Below are positions 45,036 through 57,417 of a DNA stretch of 64,000 nt, in pieces (position 1 is the first letter of the stretch; the number at the start of each line of letters is the position of its first letter). The notes below the pieces were generated by a model that did no database searches, was not told where the DNA came from, and saw only the letters and a program-made list of their open reading frames with translations. The translations under genes were made by a program, and so were the position numbers. The DNA is from Przewalskia tangutica (lineage: Eukaryota > Streptophyta > Magnoliopsida > Solanales > Solanaceae), in NCBI GenBank assembly GCA_029844215.1, contig CM056736.1, forward strand, positions 53,629,562 to 53,693,561, in the 5' to 3' direction.

Positions 45036-45481
45036 ACATAATCCGGCCCTTTATGGAGGGGCTTCTTGTTTGGAAGTTAACTTTGATTATTCATACGTGA
45101 TTAGCGTAATCCGGCCCATTTGCGGGACACGGTGTACTGATGAATCATGTGACATAATCCGGCCCGCCTGTGGGGCTCGGTGTACTGTGGAATCATGTAG
45201 CATAATCCGGCCCGCCTGTGGAGCTCGGTGTACTGTGGAATCATGTAGCATAATCCGGCCCGCCTGTGGAGCTCGGTGTACTGTGGAATCATGTAGCATA
45301 ATCCGGCCCGCCTGTGGAGCTCGGTGTAAGATGAGGTAACCCGGCCTATGTGTAGGCTCGGGGTAATATGGCGTAATCCGGCCTATATGTAGGCTCGGTG
45401 TATCTCATAACGTAATCCGGCCTATTTGTAGGCTCGGTGCATTTCATAACGTAATCCGGCCTATTTGTAGGCTCGGTGTGA
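45036..45481 (-). repeat. Two-variant minisatellite of TE9 LTR
   Basis: About four 48 bp units around ATCCGGCCCGCCTGTGGAGC + TCGGTGTACTGTGG + AATCATGTAGCATA, then about four 39 bp units with ATCCGGCCTATTTGTAGGCT. The variants share the ATCCGGCC...CTCGGTGT frame, so one arose from the other. Confidence 0.93.
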
Positions 45482-47612
45482 TTTTCCTTACATAACATTT
45501 TAAATCGTATTATTACTTCTTCTTAAGTCGTTATAACAACTTCCCATAAAACTATTATAACAACCTTTCATTTTTAGAGAACTTAAGGCACTTATTCTTA
45601 CAACATTAGGGAGAACTAAACCCAACAGTTCTACGTACGTACATACTTAAAAGAATCATAAAACTTCTTTCTTTTTAAAGCTCGAGTCACATACTCTTTT
45701 GGAAACCATCTTCTTAACTTTTGATATAAATTAAGAAGCCATACTTTTTAAAGTTTAGTCATTTTCACTCATAAAATCAAGGCTTATAGTATTAACCCCT
45801 CGTAGCATATACTCTTTAAAATCATATCGCTTAAAACTTCATAATCCTTAAAAGACAATCAAAGTTCGTAGTCTTAAAACTTCATAGTATACATTCTTTA
45901 AAGTCCAATTACTTATACTTATAAAATCATATAACCTCCACTTTTAAAACCAATCACCTTTTCACATATAAATTCAAGTCATTTTCGAACACAAAAATCC
46001 ACTTACTTACTTTAAATAAATCAAGACACATAGCTTTAAATCAAATCTCATAATTTCCTAACCATTCTTACCAACATCTCCCATAAGACTTGGTAAGGAC
46101 TTAGGACAATTTAACATATTTTTAACTTAGGGTCAACAATGTGAATACTTCTTAACTTCTAAGAGTAGAAGGAATCATGAAATACTATCACATGGATATT
46201 TCATACGTAGGATCATGCCAAAGAAAGAAAAGGTTCACATACCTTGCGATGACTAGCGACAAGTTGCAAAATGCTCCAAAGTACTATAATCTTGCTAGCC
46301 TTTCCACCCTTCAAGTAGAATATGCTACTCGTAGTACTTTAACCTATAATAGTCATAACACGTCCATTAACCTCTAGCTTCAATCGTAGAATATTCTAAG
46401 TGTAAAGTCCCTAAATCCTACGGAAAATCGGACAGCACTTCCTTTGTTTCTACTTACTTGCCACCTTTTTCAAGGCCGAATTCAATAACCAAACACGCCA
46501 CATTTAAGGCCCAATCAATGCAATTAACAATAGGGGATTACACGCCTACTAGACGTGTAAAATTCCGCCCCACAAAATATATCAAACTAATACAAACTAC
46601 AAGTCCAATTCGGCCACATTGAGTACAATAACACCAATTCTTATCCAATTCCATTTCAATCCAAGTTGTTAGCATAACATGATATCAAGTCGCAATCGAT
46701 TATAACTACTATAATCTTCAAGTAAGTAACATGCGACGATTCTAATAAACGACCAAAATGTAATCCAACTTCACATGGCTTAAATGACATTTCGGATTTA
46801 AGGCTACAATCAATCCATCATACTTATAAACTTCAACACATATACTTCAAGCTAGCAACATGTAAAGCTAACAACAATATAAATAATCTTGTAACACTTT
46901 TAAGAGACAAGATTATACCTCAACGAATCTTAATCCAACTCCAAATCCGAAGTCGCTCCTTAGCAACTTAGAGCCTCTTCAAGACACTTCAATCCGCCAC
47001 TTGAGACCCTTAGAACAACACCAACAATTTTCCTTCAATCTTCCAAACAAAACCTAGGAAAGCAACTAGGTTTTCACCTTGCGACTAACACGAAAACTCT
47101 CTCTTTCCGGGATTTTTCTATTGAGATACACTCACAATACACTCATGAACCTTGGTTTAAAGTGTGGAGCTTAAAGAACAAGAAACAAAAAATTTTCTTT
47201 TCTCCCTTAGTGAACCCGAGAGCTAGTAGCTCTTGTTCTTCAATTTTCTTGAAAATTTCTCTAAGTGTTAAGGTTGTCTTGCTACTACTAGTATTATATA
47301 TCACAATGGAGGGTCAAGATGTAAACAAATGGGTGGTTTGGATGAGGTCTTATCAAATATCAAGACTTTGTGGACACTTTGACTTAGTAAAAAAATGTTA
47401 TACCCCGTATTTCCAGAGTATGTACGTGAGGGCGTACGTACACAAGTTTTTAGCCTTAAGTAGGCATAAGAGTCGAAATTTGTGCACAACTAGCGAAAAG
47501 AATCGTTTTCCGACGAAACGTTTTCCGGACTTTGCGAAGGGAAAAATACGGTTGCAACATTTATTATTTTTGCGGATTTTTCCGAGAGATGAAATATTTT
47601 GGACCAACGAGA

Positions 47613-47812
47613 GGGTGACAAGTGTCACCCTCATGTGGGCGGTAATTGTTGGACGAAATGGGCACGTTTTTGGCCTTGTTTGTGGTCAAGGAGTTGGTAG
47701 GATATTTTGTGATATTTTGTGTGGTAGATGGATAAGGTACACTTGCCCAAATCCTCACCCTCCACTTGCCCACCACTTGTCTTGATCTTGGCCATTGATT
47801 GGCCTATAAATA
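47613..47812 (+). promoter_or_regulatory. TE10 promoter
   Basis: gggtgacaagtgtcaccc (47613-47630) and TATAAATA (47805-47812). Confidence 0.6.
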
Positions 47813-49489
47813 CCCCTCAAATGCAAGACTTATTCTTCATCCACAAATCATTTTCCAAGTCTAAAAACCCTCTCCCCCTTAAGTGTAGTTTTCGTCCAAG
47901 CTATCCCTCCCCCTTTGAGAAGCCTTGGCCGAAACCAACCCCCCCCCCCTTGGTAGAAAAGTATTCTCCAAGTATTGTTACTATGCCAAAATACCTTGGC
48001 CCAAATACCTTGTAGTATTCCCAAAGTCACCTCTATACTAAAAGCCCGGAAAATACTACTATACTACCTTCAGTCACAAAAACGAAACCCTATGGAAAAT
48101 CTTCATAGCGGGTTGAAGTATTAAGAAGAAGTTGCGTAGAACTTCTAAGGGTTGTTTGGAGCGGGTTGGAGCGTTCAGAATAGGAGCTAAACGTTGCTCA
48201 GGATCGACATTAAAACTTGGATAATTTTGGGCTTATCGAGGTAAATACTATTGTCCTTCTATTGTAATTGGAAATTACATACTGTAGTAGTATAGAAATG
48301 AGTATAAGACGTATATAAGGATGGTAAAAAAGAAGAGAATTGAATTGAAATCACATCAGAAGAATATTAAGAAGAAGACTGAACTGTACTTACATAAAGC
48401 GTATTTCTGATGACTTGTAGTTTGTGGGTAGGAAGTCTTGCCCAATTTTCCGTAGAATAAGGAATCGTATCTAGAATTATTCTGAGTAGTCTAGACGTTG
48501 ATAGACTTGTATGACCGTTATAGGTTGAAATCGCAAGTAGCGTATTACTCGAAGGGTGGAAAGGGCTAGCGGATTCTGATGCTTTGGAGCTATTTGCTAA
48601 TAGTCGATAATCGTCGCGGTATGTGATTCTTCCTATCCTCTTGAGCATGATATTTTAAAAGAATATATATAGTACGGTAAGCGTCGTGTGTTAAGCGAAC
48701 GTGGTTTTACTTCGATGTCTTTTGACTTGAGTTTTAAATAATAAGAATCTTGAAGTATTTCAAAAGAATTAAGAATCGTTTTTGAAAGAAGAGTAATACT
48801 TGGTTTTGAAAGTCTAAGAGTTATACTAGCTTTATGGGAAGTTAGGTATAACGACTTAGGAGTAATAAAAAGAATGGTTTATTGATTTTAGAAGTTAAGA
48901 GACTTGATCTCAAAAGATAAGCGACTTGACTTAATGGAATTGATATGAATTTTGTTAAAAAGTGTGAAACCTCATTCGTGAGTAATGAGTACTTGGTTTT
49001 TAAAAGGAATAATGTGTTACTGATTTTGGAAATGAGAATAAGTATCGAACGAACCACTGCAGCGTTAATAAAGGAAAATGTATTGACAAATAAGTAATTA
49101 TATTAAAACCAGTAGAAACCTCCATCTGCATAGAAGCTAAGATAAGACAAAATTGTATTACATTTCCTAGATCATGGCTGCTTTATTAAGATTGTTATAA
49201 ACAAGAATAACCTACTCACACATAAGGCATATATTACTCAACTGTTTTTAAAAGAGAATTATGTTATTAAATGATTAAGACTATGAACTATGCAATCTTT
49301 CGAAATAAGAGACGTGAATATTTGAAATTAGGCAAACTTGAACTTTTGGAAAAGAATGTTGTTACTTGACTTTAAGAAGGAAAGTGTTTTGGTTTAAAAA
49401 GAAGGGCATAATATTGCCTTAGTTGTTTTAAAAGGAAAATATGGTATTATCTTAATCTGTCGTAAAAGAGCGTTTAAATGTATTTCACA

Positions 49490-49910
49490 CGACACCGCGT
49501 CCATGAGATGGACCGGGAATGTATTTCATGCGACACCGCCTTCATGGGATGAACCGGGAATGTATTTCACACGACACCGCGTTCATGGGATGAACCGGGA
49601 ATGTATTCCACCTGATTTGATACCGCGTCAATGAGATGGACCGGGAATGTATTTCACACGACACCGCGTTCATGGGATGAACCGGGAATGTATTTCACAC
49701 GACACCGCGTCCATGAGATGGACCGGGAATGTATTTCATGCGACACCGCGTTCATGGGATGAACCGGGAATGTATTTCACACGACACCGCGTTCATGGGA
49801 TGAACCGGGAATGTATACCACCTGATTTGATACCGAGTCCATGAGATGGACCGGGAATGTATTCCATACGATTTCACCTCGAGTCCATGAGATGGGCCGA
49901 GACATGTTAC
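49490..49910 (+). repeat. 41 bp minisatellite of TE10 LTR, about 10 copies
   Basis: Unit ACACCGCGTTCATGGGATGA + ACCGGGAATGTATTTCACAC + G, with two copies of about 48 bp and a final GGGCCGAGACATG copy that resembles the TE8 unit. It is in the same LTR slot as the TE8 minisatellite. Confidence 0.93.
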
Positions 49911-50652
49911 ACGCATCACATGACTTATACCTAAACTGCCGGCAGTGAGGAAAGAGTTCCACGGGCATGAGGGAAGACTTTGAGGGCGTGAGTCCCTGAC
50001 TTGACATGACTGCTTTTATATTTTGAACTGTAGTTTTGTTATCATACATGTCTCCTGTTTTGTTATAGACTGGTATGATTTCGTTCTGATATTTTTGATT
50101 TCACATACTTGGTACTGTTATCGACCTCCTTCGGGCTGCGTTCATGCCGCAGGTAAGTACAGTTGTTGATCCTCGCCATAGGATCACAGTTCAGCGTATT
50201 AGGAAGCTCCGTTTCTCGAGGCTTATCTTTTGGTATGTTTCCACGAGTTGTAGGTTCTTGTACATTCGGGGTATGGCGAGGCCTGTCCGTCATAGTTGTT
50301 ATTACATTCTTAGAGGTGCAGTAAATCTTGTTGTGGGCAGGGTTGTAAAGGTTGTAACTGTTCAAAAATTCTGTATATATCTGAAGACAACCGTTTTGGT
50401 TGGCCTGTTTTATTATCTTATCTCTTGTTTCATATCTGTATGTTTTATATTCCGCTGATTTCTCTGATGTATGACTACTTGGGTGCCCGGGTAAGGCACC
50501 AGTCACGGGCCCCGGAACGGGTCGTGACAAAAATCTCAAGCTCACTACTTGCAAGACTTAGTCATCCTACAAAGGTCAAATGACCCTTATGCTCCCATTA
50601 GGAATTCTCACGTACGTTCTTAAAACATGTTCTGTGAATACGGGGTGTAACA

Positions 50653-51275
50653 GATAGCCTCTACCAGATCCACCCTGCATCACGTCGCTGACCGGGGCAA
50701 GTACGTAAGCTAACTACCAGATCCACCCTGCATCACGAGACTTCGTCCTAACACTGAAAAACTGCGTCATGAAGCTGACCGGGGCAAGTGCGATAGCCTC
50801 TACTAGATCCACCCTGCATCACGTCGCCGACCGGGGCAAGTACGTAGGCTAACCACCAGATCCACCTTGCATCACGAAACTTCGTCCAAAAACTGACTCA
50901 CGAAGCTGACACGGGGCAAGTACGAAGGCCTTTACCAGATCCACCCTGCATCACGTCGCTGACCGGGGCAAGTACGTAGACCAACTACCAGATACCAAGG
51001 CCGTAATCACGAGACTTCGTCACAAAACACTCCTAATGGAAGCATACCCGTGGGCCACCCATCGTGTCAGTATGTCCAAAGGAAATAACAAGATAATAAT
51101 CATAATGGAAGCATACTCGTGGGCCACCCAATGTGTCAGTATGTCCAAAGCAAATAACAGAATAACACTCCTAATGGAAGCATACCCGTGGGCCACCCAT
51201 CGTGTCAGTATGTCCAAAAGGATCGATATAGTGGAAGCATACCCGTGGGCCACCCATCGTGTCAGTATGTCCATC
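50653..51275 (-). repeat. TE6 LTR minisatellites (right copy)
   Basis: 50653-51010: degenerate array with AGATCCACCCTGCATCACGT and GACCGGGGCAAGTACG. 51036-51275: four GAAGCATACCCGTGGGCCAC units, as at 22957-23203. Confidence 0.9.
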
Positions 51276-53113
51276 AATCAACCAGATAGTCGGCCCTCCA
51301 ACGAGAGACACGGTAGCACAGAAATACAACACTTGCACAACAAAGGCTATCACCACAAGCATAGGCAAGTTCAACATACTTTAGACCTTCCTTTATATTA
51401 AATCCGGATTTTTACCCCAAGGTACTACATACTTAATTCTTTAAAAGATCCATTTCTTTCACAAAAAGTCACACGATACCCGTAGTATCAAAATAGAGTA
51501 ACTGTCTTTTTAAGTAAACCAAAACAATTTTCATACTTTCTTTTTAAACCAAATCATTTCTCCCTTTAAAGTCATGTTACCATTTTTAAATCCAATAATA
51601 CAACCATCCTTTTATTTTCATAAAGACGTTATAACTAACTTCCCATAAAGCTATTATAACACTTTATGTTTTAAACCAATTTAAGACAAAACCATGCCTT
51701 TCTTTTAAACCAAAACACTTCAAATTCTCAAGTCTCTTTTCTTTTAGAAATAAAGTTCCTTACTGTGGAAAAACAATACTTGTTATTAATGATTTTATTA
51801 AAGCAGCCATGATCTAGGAAATGTAATACAATTTTGTCTTATCTTAGCTTCTATGCAGATGGAGGTTTCTACTGGTTTTAATATAATTAATTATTTGTCA
51901 ATACATTTTCCTTTATTAACGCTGCAGTGGTTTGTTCGATACTTATTCACATTTCCGAAATCAATATAACTTATTCCTTTTAAAACCCAATTACCCATTT
52001 CTCATAAATGCGGTTTTACAACTTTTTAACACAAACCAAGTCCTTAATATTTCACATCAAGTCATTTATAAGTCAAGTCTCCTATCTTTTAAAAACCACA
52101 AACCATTTCTTTACCTACATAAAGTTGTTATAACAAACTTCCCATAAAGCCGTTATAACACTTTATGTTTTAAACCAACCAAGTTCTTTTAGCACACGTA
52201 CGTCTACCGTACTACATAGTTTACAACAATCATGCTAGAAAAGATAGGAAGAGGTTCACATACCTCGCGACGATTATCGACAATTTGCAAAATGCTCCAA
52301 GTACTATAACCTTGCTAGCCTTTTCCACCCTTCAAGTAGAATACACTACTCGTAGTACTTCCACCTAAAAAGGCCACAAAACGTCTATCAACCTCTAGAT
52401 CTCTTCGTAGAACAATTCTAAGTACAAGGTTCCTTATTCTACGGAAAATTCGGCAGCACCTCCCCCCCGCAACCACATAAATCTCCTCCTCTAACAAGGC
52501 CCGCTACCAAGCCAACAACTCGAGGCGGGAGGTTAGACGTCTACCCGGACGTGTACAATTTTTCTCCACAATAATACTACAAGTCTACTGTAAATACAGT
52601 CCAATGTAAATACAGTTCAAATCTTTATAAACATCCTTCCAATATATCTTATACTCAATTCTAAATTACTACAATATGTAATATCCAATTACAATAGAGG
52701 GACATAGATCATTACCTCGATAAGCCCAAAATTATCCAAGATTATAAGTCGATCCTGAGCAACGTTTAGCTCCAAATCCTTACGTTCCAACCCGCTCCAA
52801 GAAACCCTTAGAAGCTCCTAACCAACTCCTCTTCAAGATCCAACTCCAAAAAGTGAAGAACACTTAGGCTATAATTTGGCAATGTTTCGGCCAAGGCAAG
52901 GTTTCTAGGCTAGGGGTGTGAGATCTTTTCCAACACTTGGTACACAATCTTCCTAACACCCTAAGGAAGAACACTTAAAATTTTAAGAATTTTTGGACAA
53001 CACTAGCTCCTAAAATCAGCCCATGGCCGAGAGCTACACTCAAGAGGGATGGAGTATTTTGCCTTGGAAAATATCTCAAGAATGGATGAAGAAGTCTTGC
53101 AAGCTTAAGGGTC

Positions 53114-53307
53114 TATTTATAGAGAAATCAATGGCTAGGATTAAAGCAAGTGTAAGGTGAGGATTGGGTACATGTGTGAGGGTAAACTACCAACCAAGTG
53201 TTCACCACAAAAATGGGACAAGTGGCTTGCCACTTGTCCCCCAAAAAAAACGTCCAAGTGTCCCTCACTTTCGGCCATAGGGCCACATGGGGTGACACGT
53301 GTCGCCC
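53114..53307 (-). promoter_or_regulatory. TE6 5' LTR promoter
   Basis: Minus-strand TATAAATA (53121-53114) and gggtgacacgtgtcgccc (53290-53307). Between them lies a perfect 12 bp inverted repeat with 2 nt loop (53215-53226 and 53229-53240), absent from the left LTR. Confidence 0.6.
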
Positions 53308-53630
53308 CCCTACTCGTCCAAAATATTTCGTCTTCCGAAAATATCCGTAATGCCAAAAATCCGAAAATAAAGTGGGCCCCACAAAACCGTAAATTCCTCC
53401 CGTGGGCCCCACGTGACCAATTCCGGAAATAAAATTCCATAATTCTCAAATATTCCAAAAAGTCCGAATACCAAATCTGGGAATCCAATTCCCATAAACG
53501 AACCTTTTTCCTTCACAAAATCCGGAAACTTTTCCATCGAACAATCACATCTTTCTTCCTTTCCAATTTTTGTGTCGTATTCTCGTACGTACGTCCTCAC
53601 ATACATACCCTGGAACTATGGGGTGTAACA

Positions 53631-54781
53631 GGAATTAACTCACTTGTTTAAATATTAAGGATATCTTGGTTTTCAAAAGTTAAGAGACTTTAAGTATGTT
53701 GAAAGTATTTTTGATACTTGTTTTGTTGGAAAGTTTAAGTCTCTTGGTTATAAGGAAGAATGTAAGTCTCTAAGGTATAAAGCTAGTATAACGGCTTTAT
53801 GGGAAGTTGGTTATAATAGCTTTATGGAAGGTTAAAAAGAGTGATTTACTCTAAATAATTTAAGTATGATAAATGACTTGAAATAATGAAAGACAAATTG
53901 ATTTAAAGGCATCAATTGCTTAAAGTTTTAAAAGAAAGAAGTCACTTGATTTAGAAGCCTATAATTATATTTCTAGAAGGTATTGTGACTTGTCTTGAAA
54001 AGTAGTTATGACTTGATACTAGTGGTTATTAGTATCTTGGAAGTTTTGTATGAAAAAGAGTCATTTTAAAAGAGTAGAAGTACGTAGTACTTTGGGTTAA
54101 ATTCCCGGATTTTTATAATGACATGTTAGTGCCTTAAGTAAACTAAAATGAGAGTGTACATGTATAAGACTAATAAGAAGTTAGGGGATTTCTTAACTTG
54201 CTTATATATGGTATGATAAGCCGGTAGTGCTTATGTTATGTATGATAAACCGGTAGTGCTTATGTTATGTGTGATAGCCGGTTTGTGCTATTGGTATGTT
54301 ATTCATTACGGGGTCATTTCCCGGGTTTGTGGCATTTTCATATTCCGTGGATTTGCTACCCATGATGCGAGGAATACCTCATGCGGGTCCGTAAGGGCTT
54401 ATGCGGGTGAAATAGTCCCATGCGGGGCGGATCAGTCCTATGCGAGGAATACCTCATGCGGGTCTACACGACCTATGCGAGGAATACCTCATGCGGGTCC
54501 ACACGACCCTTGCGGGTGAAATAGTCCCAGGAGTAGGATTGCTTAATGATACTGCGGGCGGGTGGTCCTGCTTTGATCGTGAGCTTCCTATTTTTATGTT
54601 GTAAGTATACTCTTATTTACTCTCATTGTTAGTAAGGCACAGTGTACTGTTAATTGAGCTATCATACATGTCTCCAATTTTATTATAGACTTATGATTTC
54701 AATACTGATGCTGATTTCACATATTTGGTACATGTTGTCTTGACCTCGCCGGGCTGCGTTAAATACGCGGTAGAGTATACA
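53631..54781 (+). mobile_element. TE5 3' LTR, part 2
   Basis: Resumes TE5 after the duplicated GGAAT and follows 14570-15715 of the 5' LTR closely. It is cut by TE11 within GTAGAGTATAC. The last part of the LTR lies beyond the window. Confidence 0.92.
54213..54530 (+). repeat. Tandem repeats of TE5 3' LTR
   Basis: ATGATAAGCCGGTAGTGCTT repeats (54213-54290) and ATGCGAGGAATACCTCATGC repeats (54364-54530), one unit segment shorter than at 15294-15470. Confidence 0.85.
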
Positions 54782-56988
54782 TGTCACGACCGACCCGAGC
54801 CGTGGATCGGTGCCACTACAGGCACCTGTCAGTATATATATCGAGAGAATAGCGGCGGAACATACACAACACACATAAAAACTTAGGCGATGGCAATGAG
54901 GCTGGCAGATAAGGCCACCTCCCGTAAAATATACACAATCTAGAAATCGAACAGTACATCTTTCTTTTTTCTTTACAACCCAATCCACAATGTGACTACA
55001 GATCTCTAAAAATAACAACTGTGACGGGACAGGGCCCCGCCATACCTCTGAATATACAACAACCAACCATACCAGGGATAGGCCTCCGGAGTAATGGAGA
55101 TTCCCAATAGCTGAACAGTGATCCTAGAGTGAGGATCGAACTTTGTATACTCTACCTGCGGCATGAACGCAGCCCCCCAAAGGAGGTCAGTACAACATGT
55201 ACCAAATATGTGAAACTGAAAGTACTGTAATGAAATCATAAGTCTAAAATAAAGCTGGAGACACGTATGATAACTCAAACAACGATGCTGTGCCTTACTA
55301 ACAATGAGAGTAAACAAGTATATACTTTCTTGCGTAAAAATAGGAGGCTCATGATCAAAGCAGGTCCTCGCCAGTAGTATCAATAAGCAATCCTACTCAC
55401 GGGACTATTTCACCGCACGGGTCTGTGGACCCGCATGAGGTATTCCTCGCATAGGTGTACCGCCCGCGTGGGACTATTTCACCGCGTAAGCCCAAGGACT
55501 CGCATGAGGTATTCCTCGCATCATGGGTAGCAAATCCACGGAACAGGTGGTATAACGTCTTGGGGGTTTACCCCTCATTTATACTCTTACCCTAAAGCAG
55601 GTGGTATAACGTCTTGGGGTTTACCTCATTTATACTCTTACCTGGAGAAGGTGGTATAACGTCTTGGGGTTTACCCTCATTTATACTCTTACCTAACTCA
55701 ATGGCCATCATACATAACATAAGCCCTACCGGCTTATCATACATAACATAAGCACTACCGGCATCATCATACAATAAATAAGCAAGTTAAGAAATCCCCC
55801 TAACATCTTATTAGTCTTATTCATATACACTCTCATTTTAGTTTACTTAAGGCACTAACATGTCATTATAAAATCCGGGAATTTAACCCAAAGTACTACG
55901 TACTTCTATTCTTTTAAAATGACTCCTTTTCATATAAAACTTCCAAGATACTAATAACCGTAGTATCAAGTCATAACTACATTCTAAAACAAGTCACAAT
56001 ACCTTTTAGAAAATACATTTTCAGGCTTCTAAATCAAGTGACTTCTTTCTTTTAAAACCTTAAGCAATTGATGCCTTTAAATCAATTTTCCTTTCATTAT
56101 CAAGTCATTTATCATACTTATTTTACTTAGAGTAAACCACTTTTTTTAACTTTTCATAAAGCTATTATAACCAACTTCCCATAAAGCCGTTATACTAGCT
56201 TTATACTTTAGAAACTTACATTCTTCTTTATAACCAAGAGACTTAAACTTTCCAACAAAACAAGTATCAAAAATACTTTCAACATACTTAAAGTCTCTTA
56301 ACTTTTGAAAACCAAGATATCCTTAATATTTAAACAAGTGAGTTAATTCCCTAACTCAACCAACTTGGACATTCTTAAAATAAGCCAAGGATATCAAATG
56401 GACTAGATTGTCAAAATCTTGTACGTCTATCGTACTATACATTTACAACTTATTCATACTCAAGAGATAAGAAAGTTCCACATACCTCTTCGGTTTAATC
56501 CACTTGCTAAGTCCAATACGCCGTACGTAGTATGTCAACCTATAATGACCATAGTACATCTATTAACTTCTTACTTCAAACGTAGAATATTCCAAGTGCA
56601 AAGTCACTAAATTCTACGGAAAATCGGACATCACTTCCTTTGTTTCTACATACTTTGCCACCTTTTTCAAGGCCGAATTCAATAACCAAACACGCCACAT
56701 TTAAGGCTCAAGAAAGTAGTTAACAATAGGGGATTACACGCTTAATCAAGACGTGTAAAATTCCGCCCCACAATAAATATCAAACTAGTCCAACATATAA
56801 TGTCCATTCGGCAAAATAGGGACAACAATACAAATTTGTTTCCAATCCCTTTTCAATCCAAGTGGTTTAATATAACATGTTATCTAGCCACAATTGATTA
56901 CAACTACTACAATCCTCAAGTAGGTAAACATGCGACAATTCTAATTATCGACCAAATTGTATTTCAATTTCAAATGGCTTAACATGTC
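54782..56988 (-). mobile_element. TE11 LTR, 3' portion
   Basis: Left edge TGTCACGACCGACC; same subfamily as TE5 but inverted, and cut by TE12. ATACA (54777-54781) is the likely target site. With 53631-54780 it forms a long inverted repeat. No gene. Confidence 0.88.
55380..55694 (-). repeat. Tandem repeats of TE11 LTR
   Basis: Two CCGCATGAGGTATTCCTCGC-type units (55385-55530), inverted relative to TE5. Then three copies of GGTGGTATAACGTCTTGGGG with TTTACCCCTCATTTATACTC (55543-55694), an array that TE5 lacks. Confidence 0.88.
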
Positions 56989-57196
56989 TGTTATACCCCG
57001 TATTTTCAGAGTATGTACGTGGGGACGTACGTAGAAAATTTGAGCCTTAAGTTAGGCAAGTTTCGAAATTTGTACACAACACCCGATTAGAGTCGTTTTT
57101 CGACGAAACGTTTCATGACTTTTGTTGGGAAAATTCGGCTATGTCATTTATAATTTTTGCGGATTTTTAGAGGCGAAACATTTTGGACCAACGGGA

Positions 57197-57417
57197 GGGT
57201 GACATGTGTCACCCTCACATTGGAAGCAAAGGGACGGCGAAATGGCCATTCTTGGCACGTTTTTGTTGCCCAATTTTGGTCAAGGGTTAGGTAGGATATT
57301 TTTTGTGTAGTTGATGAGCAAGTGGGACCTGAACACATGGCTTGATCTTGACCTTACACTTGCTATACACTTGGAAGAATCTTGGCCATTGGTTGGCCAT
57401 TTCTTCACCTATAAATA
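57197..57417 (+). promoter_or_regulatory. TE12 5' LTR promoter
   Basis: gggtgacatgtgtcaccc (57197-57214) and TATAAATA (57410-57417). Confidence 0.62.

Larger units (their letters stand above)
47396..50529 (+). mobile_element. TE10 solo LTR (3,134 bp)
   Basis: Starts TGTTATACCCCGTATTTCC and ends GGTCGTGACA, followed by AAAAT rather than a PBS. Left flank is AAAAA (47391-47395), so the target duplication is A-rich and possibly one base off. All clan modules are present; no interior. A 207-codon frame at 47162-47785 spans the TE9/TE10 junction and is fortuitous. Confidence 0.9.
44415..50652 (-). mobile_element. TE9 solo LTR, holding TE10
   Basis: Edges TGTCATGACC (44415) and GGGGTGTAACA (50652) with target duplication GATAG (44410-44414, 50653-50657). 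Minus TE10 it is about 3.1 kb, one LTR length, with no PBS or interior: a solo LTR left by LTR-LTR recombination. Related to TE5 and TE11. The part between 44415 and 47395 holds no gene. The first 123 bp of the LTR is at 50530-50652. Confidence 0.9.
21777..53630 (-). mobile_element. TE6, complete gag-type gypsy element with nested insertions
   Basis: Edges TGTCACGACC (21777) and GGGGTGTAACA (53630) are flanked by the target duplication GGAAT (21772-21776 and 53631-53635). Without its guests it is 3' LTR (about 3.75 kb), a 1,925 bp interior and 5' LTR (about 3.79 kb). TE7 (with TE8) sits in the left LTR, and solo LTR TE9 (with TE10) in the right LTR. Confidence 0.93.
50653..53630 (-). mobile_element. 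TE6 5' LTR, part 2
   Basis: Resumes after the TE9 target duplication and ends TATGGGGTGTAACA. Includes minisatellites, the 150 bp block (51795-51940), the donor-like block (about 52710-52825) and the promoter. Confidence 0.92.

Noticed and set aside
45070..45339. Cys-rich repeat protein (IIRPACGARCTVES)
   Set aside because: Translation of the 48 bp TE9 minisatellite; the frame dies where the 39 bp variant begins.
47162..47785. A 207-codon frame
   Set aside because: It crosses the TE9/TE10 insertion junction at 47396 and joins unrelated LTR sequences.
49490..49910. CRISPR-like array
   Set aside because: Units are directly tandem with no unique spacers, and the context is a plant LTR.
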